Source: Roseateles_B flavus
Lineage (GTDB): Bacteria; Pseudomonadota; Gammaproteobacteria; Burkholderiales; Burkholderiaceae_C
NCBI RefSeq assembly: GCF_039872765.1
Contig: NZ_JBDPZC010000024.1
Coordinates: forward strand, 1-19,147
Reading direction: 5' to 3'
Length of the DNA: 19,147 bases
Shown: positions 16,674 to 19,147 of the stretch, one piece after another
Layout of the letters: each line of letters begins with the position of its first letter
Position numbering within the stretch: the stretch's first letter is position 1
Program-made: the position numbers and the translations under genes
Notes under the pieces: generated by a model
What the model saw: only the letters and a program-made list of their open reading frames with translations
Databases searched by the model: none
Told to the model about the DNA's origin: nothing

Positions 16674-18918
16674 CGACCAGGAAGCCGCCGAGCGCGCGGC
16701 ACTGCTGCGACGCTTCTTCACCGTCCCGAATCTCTACGTCCATCCAGGCGCTGGCGCGACGGCCCCGGCCCCGGCGTTGGCCGTGCCGCAAGCCCTGCAC
16801 GACGCATTACGTCGCTTCCTGAGTGGCTATGGCGAGCGGCCGCTGCTGCTGCCGTACCGCAGCGCTGGCGACGACCGCATCTGCTGGTACGCGTGCGCCC
16901 ACGACGACACCGCGTGCCGTGTGTTGCGGGCCGAACTCGAAGCATTCATCGGGCCGAGCTTTGCCGAATTCGACGATAGCGGTGACACCGCATGGGCGAC
17001 GCCCGATGTCGTGCGCGAAGTCCTAATGTCCGCAGGCCTGCGCGTTGTGCGCCTACGCTGCAGCAAGCCCGAGTTCGATGAGCGTGTTCCTTCGCGCTGG
17101 AAGACCTATTGGCAATTGCTGGAACGTCAACCCAAGCGGGTGGAGTTGGAAGTGCGCAGCTTCGCGCAGTTGCGCTCGGTCTTCGACGAAGCCCTTGTTG
17201 CCCGCAATGAGCCCGATGCCCTGGCGGCAGTCGCCGCGCTGCGCGACGTCCATGGACTCAGTGGCGAGAACCGAGTATTCCTTGATATCCGCTTGGCGGC
17301 GGCCTTCGGGCGCTGGGAGCAGATCCTCGCGCATCCCCGCCTAGTCGAGTTGTTGCAACTGCGACTGCCGCCAGAGACCTACGGCGACATCTGGGACGCA
17401 CTCTACGAGGTGCACCTCCGCCCGTTCGAGAACTCCGGTAGCGCACCACACCTGGTCCAAGCATTCGTCGATGAGGTGCAGGCGCTGGCCGGTCCGCTCC
17501 TTAAGGGCCGCGGGCGCTCGCGCCGGCCTGCTGCCCTGAAGTCGCTGCTGCTCGACGCGCTGGCGCAGGCCGCTCCCCAGGCCGCACTGTGTCGAGAACT
17601 GCTCGAGGCCGTGGGACCGCATGCGTTCGGTCCTGCGACCTCAGGGATTGAGGCCATGGTCGCGGCTCTTGAGACACCGAGCAGCGACTTTGAGTCGGCG
17701 CTGGACGAAATGGATCAGGAGCGCTATGAGCAGGCTTGGGTGCTGCTGTGGCCGTTGCCCGACGATGCCCGGGTCTTTGCTGCGCTGTTGCGCTGTGCCA
17801 AAGAAATCGCCGATCCGGTACGCGGCGGCGATGTGCTGGCGCGTTTGAATGCAACCAGTGCGGACATTGCCGAGGCGGTTGGCCAGACACGAGCCCGTCT
17901 ATTGCGCGACGTGGAGCAACTGGCGCGTGAAGCGCCGCCGGCCAAGTTGCAGGTTCAGGTCGAGGCCGTCACCGAGCAGCAGGCAGCAGACATCGTGGCT
18001 TACTGGCGAGAGATCGCTGGCGCGAGCAGCACGGCAATTCTGGACATGCGACCCGGGTTGACGGATGAATTGCAGGCGGCACTGGAAACGCATGCACTTG
18101 AAGAGTCACCGGTACTCGACGCCTTGTTCCCGGTTTGGTTTGAATGGCTGGTGGGCAAATGCGCGCCGGAATCTCGGCTCATCGAGCTCTATCAAGCCTT
18201 CATCGAAACGCTGTTCCTGCGTGACCGCTACGGCGAAACCGAATTGGAACTCGTTCGTCTGGCTGCATTGCATCTGGTGGGCGCCAGTCCTACGCCGAAG
18301 CAGTACCAGCGCCTGTTGGACCGACTCATCGACATATTCAATGTGGCCCGCTCGCCAGTTGCCGCGCGGTGGGCTCTGGAGTTGACGGATGGCCTTCTTG
18401 CTATGCCGTGCCGCAGCGAGGAAGCACTGACGCGCTGGCGGGGCGTGGTTTTCGACGCCGCAAACGAAATGCGCTCCAGGTTGGGCCCCGTGCAGCGCTC
18501 CCTGCTGCGTATCCTGGCGACGGAGTGCGGATATGAATTGACCTCGCCCACGGATTCGACGGAAGTCGAATTCCCGGCACCTGCGGTTGAGATGGTCAAG
18601 CGGGTGCTGATCTACAGCCTTGACAAGCACGCAACCGAGCGCGCGGCCATGACGCTTAAGGAACTGTTCCCACACGGCAGGTTTGAAACTAATGGCGATG
18701 AAACCTGTACTACTCGTCTTAAATCCAGTGTCAGTATGGCGGATTGGGTGATATTCGTTTCGAACGTAGCCACCCATCAAGCATTTTATTGTATTAAGGC
18801 TGCTTTGCGCGAGCAAACCGACTTACTGCAAGTCCAGGGCAGTGGCACAACCCGAATCATCGAATGTGTGATGAATAAATTCCAAGCGAACGGCGAATCA
18901 CGCCACTTTGATGGATGA
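16660..18918 (+). CDS. dpdD: DpdD: Dpd system protein with DUF2325-like C-terminal domain
   Basis: The product is 752 residues from ATG 16660. This start has AAGGTGG at 16641-16647 upstream and gives an N-terminus leading into RRFFTVPNLYVHPG; an in-frame TTG at 16630 would add ten residues. The body is helical and acidic with no catalytic motif I know. The last 100 residues (about 645-745) look like an independent alpha/beta domain: a strand KRVLIYSL, then MADWVIFVSNVATHQAFYCI with Asp695 and His706, then a closing GSGTTRII. This pattern resembles DUF2325. The assignment as DpdD rests on context and general resemblance. From about 18680 the base composition is clearly poorer in GC than the rest of the gene, although the frame continues undisturbed. 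Confidence 0.65.
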   Translation: MVRADDQEAAERAALLRRFFTVPNLYVHPGAGATAPAPALAVPQALHDALRRFLSGYGERPLLLPYRSAGDDRICWYACAHDDTACRVLRAELEAFIGPSFAEFDDSGDTAWATPDVVREVLMSAGLRVVRLRCSKPEFDERVPSRWKTYWQLLERQPKRVELEVRSFAQLRSVFDEALVARNEPDALAAVAALRDVHGLSGENRVFLDIRLAAAFGRWEQILAHPRLVELLQLRLPPETYGDIWDALYEVHLRPFENSGSAPHLVQAFVDEVQALAGPLLKGRGRSRRPAALKSLLLDALAQAAPQAALCRELLEAVGPHAFGPATSGIEAMVAALETPSSDFESALDEMDQERYEQAWVLLWPLPDDARVFAALLRCAKEIADPVRGGDVLARLNATSADIAEAVGQTRARLLRDVEQLAREAPPAKLQVQVEAVTEQQAADIVAYWREIAGASSTAILDMRPGLTDELQAALETHALEESPVLDALFPVWFEWLVGKCAPESRLIELYQAFIETLFLRDRYGETELELVRLAALHLVGASPTPKQYQRLLDRLIDIFNVARSPVAARWALELTDGLLAMPCRSEEALTRWRGVVFDAANEMRSRLGPVQRSLLRILATECGYELTSPTDSTEVEFPAPAVEMVKRVLIYSLDKHATERAAMTLKELFPHGRFETNGDETCTTRLKSSVSMADWVIFVSNVATHQAFYCIKAALREQTDLLQVQGSGTTRIIECVMNKFQANGESRHFDG

Positions 18919-19024
18919 GCATATCGGGTATTCCGGGAAAGCGCTTTAGGTACACCATCATTATTAAATTTCTGGCAGTAATCTGGCTTTGCCAGTACTC
19001 GTGAAGAACGGGACGGCTGTGTCC
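18919..19024. other. spacer between dpdD and the IS481-type element
   Basis: This short AT-richer stretch contains no gene. It holds two weak hairpins (CTGGC-TTT-GCCAG and GGGAC-N6-GTCCC) and no T-tract, so no standard rho-independent terminator for the operon is evident before the insertion site. Confidence 0.5.
18983..18995 (+). terminator. weak hairpin after dpdD, possible terminator
   Basis: CTGGC at 18983-18987 pairs with GCCAG at 18991-18995 across a TTT loop. An alternative longer pairing uses CTGGCA at 18972-18977 with TGCCAG at 18990-18995. No run of T follows, so intrinsic termination would be poor; it may only protect the 3' end of the transcript. Confidence 0.2.
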
Positions 19025-19030
19025 CCTAGG
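19025..19030 (+). repeat. IS481-type target site CCTAGG (one copy of the expected duplication)
   Basis: The six bases directly outside the element's terminal TGTGAA are CCTAGG, which fits the NCTAGN target of Bordetella IS481, an element that duplicates six bases. The TAG on the minus strand within this site serves as the transposase stop codon. The partner copy would lie beyond the right window edge. Confidence 0.6.
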
Positions 19031-19147
19031 TGTGAATCGTCAAGAGGTTGTTTCCTGACGAACTGAGTCTGGAGATGGGCGGCAGACCGCCGATGCCGCT
19101 ATGCGGACGATGGCAGTTGTAGTGATGCTGCCACTGGGCCAAGGCCT
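19026..19147 (-). CDS. IS481-family transposase, C-terminal end (partial, runs off window)
   Basis: On the minus strand the last 39 residues of a DDE transposase can be read, ending NNLLTIHT and stop TAG. The segment WQHHYNCHRPHSGIGG followed by LPPISRL is the conserved tail of the rve integrase domain of IS481-family transposases; IS481 itself ends in a very similar way (PISRL then NLLTVHS, from memory). The start and the catalytic DDE residues lie outside the window. The final TAG is supplied by the target site outside the element. The gene points toward dpdD and is not part of the operon. Confidence 0.8.
   Translation of the reverse strand, partial: ALAQWQHHYNCHRPHSGIGGLPPISRLSSSGNNLLTIHT
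19031..19147 (-). mobile_element. IS481-family insertion sequence, transposase-3' end
   Basis: The element edge is placed at 19031 because TGTGAATCGTCAAGAGGTTG there resembles the IS481 terminal repeat (TGTGAA, then CAATAGGTTGT) and CCTAGG stands just outside. The terminal repeat overlaps the transposase coding end, as in IS481. The other end is outside the window, so it cannot be told whether the copy is complete. Confidence 0.7.

Noticed and set aside
19010..19025. GGGAC-N6-GTCCC hairpin as operon terminator
   Set aside because: Only five base pairs, no T-tract, and its right arm overlaps the insertion target site.
1..19147. CRISPR array, tRNA or rRNA gene
   Set aside because: No regularly spaced identical repeats and no cloverleaf or rRNA-like segment were seen on either strand.

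Overview
The window carries one long plus-strand operon, about 768-18918, of eight large overlapping genes. By domain content, size and order I recognise it as the restriction arm of a Dpd (7-deazapurine in DNA) defence system: dpdE (SNF2/RapA-like helicase), dpdF (RecQ-like helicase), dpdG (winged-helix-like protein), dpdH (P-loop ATPase), dpdI (charged helical protein), dpdJ (DEAD/DEAH helicase with zinc ribbon and DUF1998-like end), dpdK (phospholipase D-fold nuclease candidate) and dpdD (C-terminal DUF2325-like domain). Neighbours overlap by 1 to 14 bases throughout, so the genes are almost certainly co-transcribed and translationally coupled.

The organism is a high-GC proteobacterium. 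The IS481-type element with a CTAG target at the right edge, and the IS21-like end at the left edge, are common in Burkholderiales (Bordetella, Achromobacter, Comamonas and relatives). This is an inference; no ribosomal or other taxonomic gene is present.

Layout. Bases 1-122 look like the terminal part of an IS21-like element. Bases 123-278 hold the C-terminal scrap of an HxlR-family regulator. Bases 279-533 have no convincing gene, only two sets of short degenerate repeats. From 534 to 768 there is the open tail of a lost gene and then a 41-codon ORF with a strong Shine-Dalgarno, chained by stop/start overlaps into dpdE. The operon then runs unbroken to 18918. A 106-base spacer leads to a copy of an IS481-family element at 19031, facing back toward the operon, with its 6-base CCTAGG target still readable.

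How the genes may work together. In described Dpd systems, DpdA and DpdB put preQ0 into DNA and DpdC converts it to ADG, using the preQ0 genes queC/D/E and folE, while DpdD to DpdK restrict DNA lacking the mark. Three helicase-type motors (DpdE, DpdF, DpdJ), one P-loop ATPase (DpdH) and a small HKD nuclease candidate (DpdK) fit a large ATP-driven complex that senses and destroys unmodified DNA. No modification gene is visible here, and the operon's 5' side is insertion-sequence debris. Whether dpdA/B/C lie elsewhere, or this is a restriction arm working without its modification arm, is the most interesting open question in the window.
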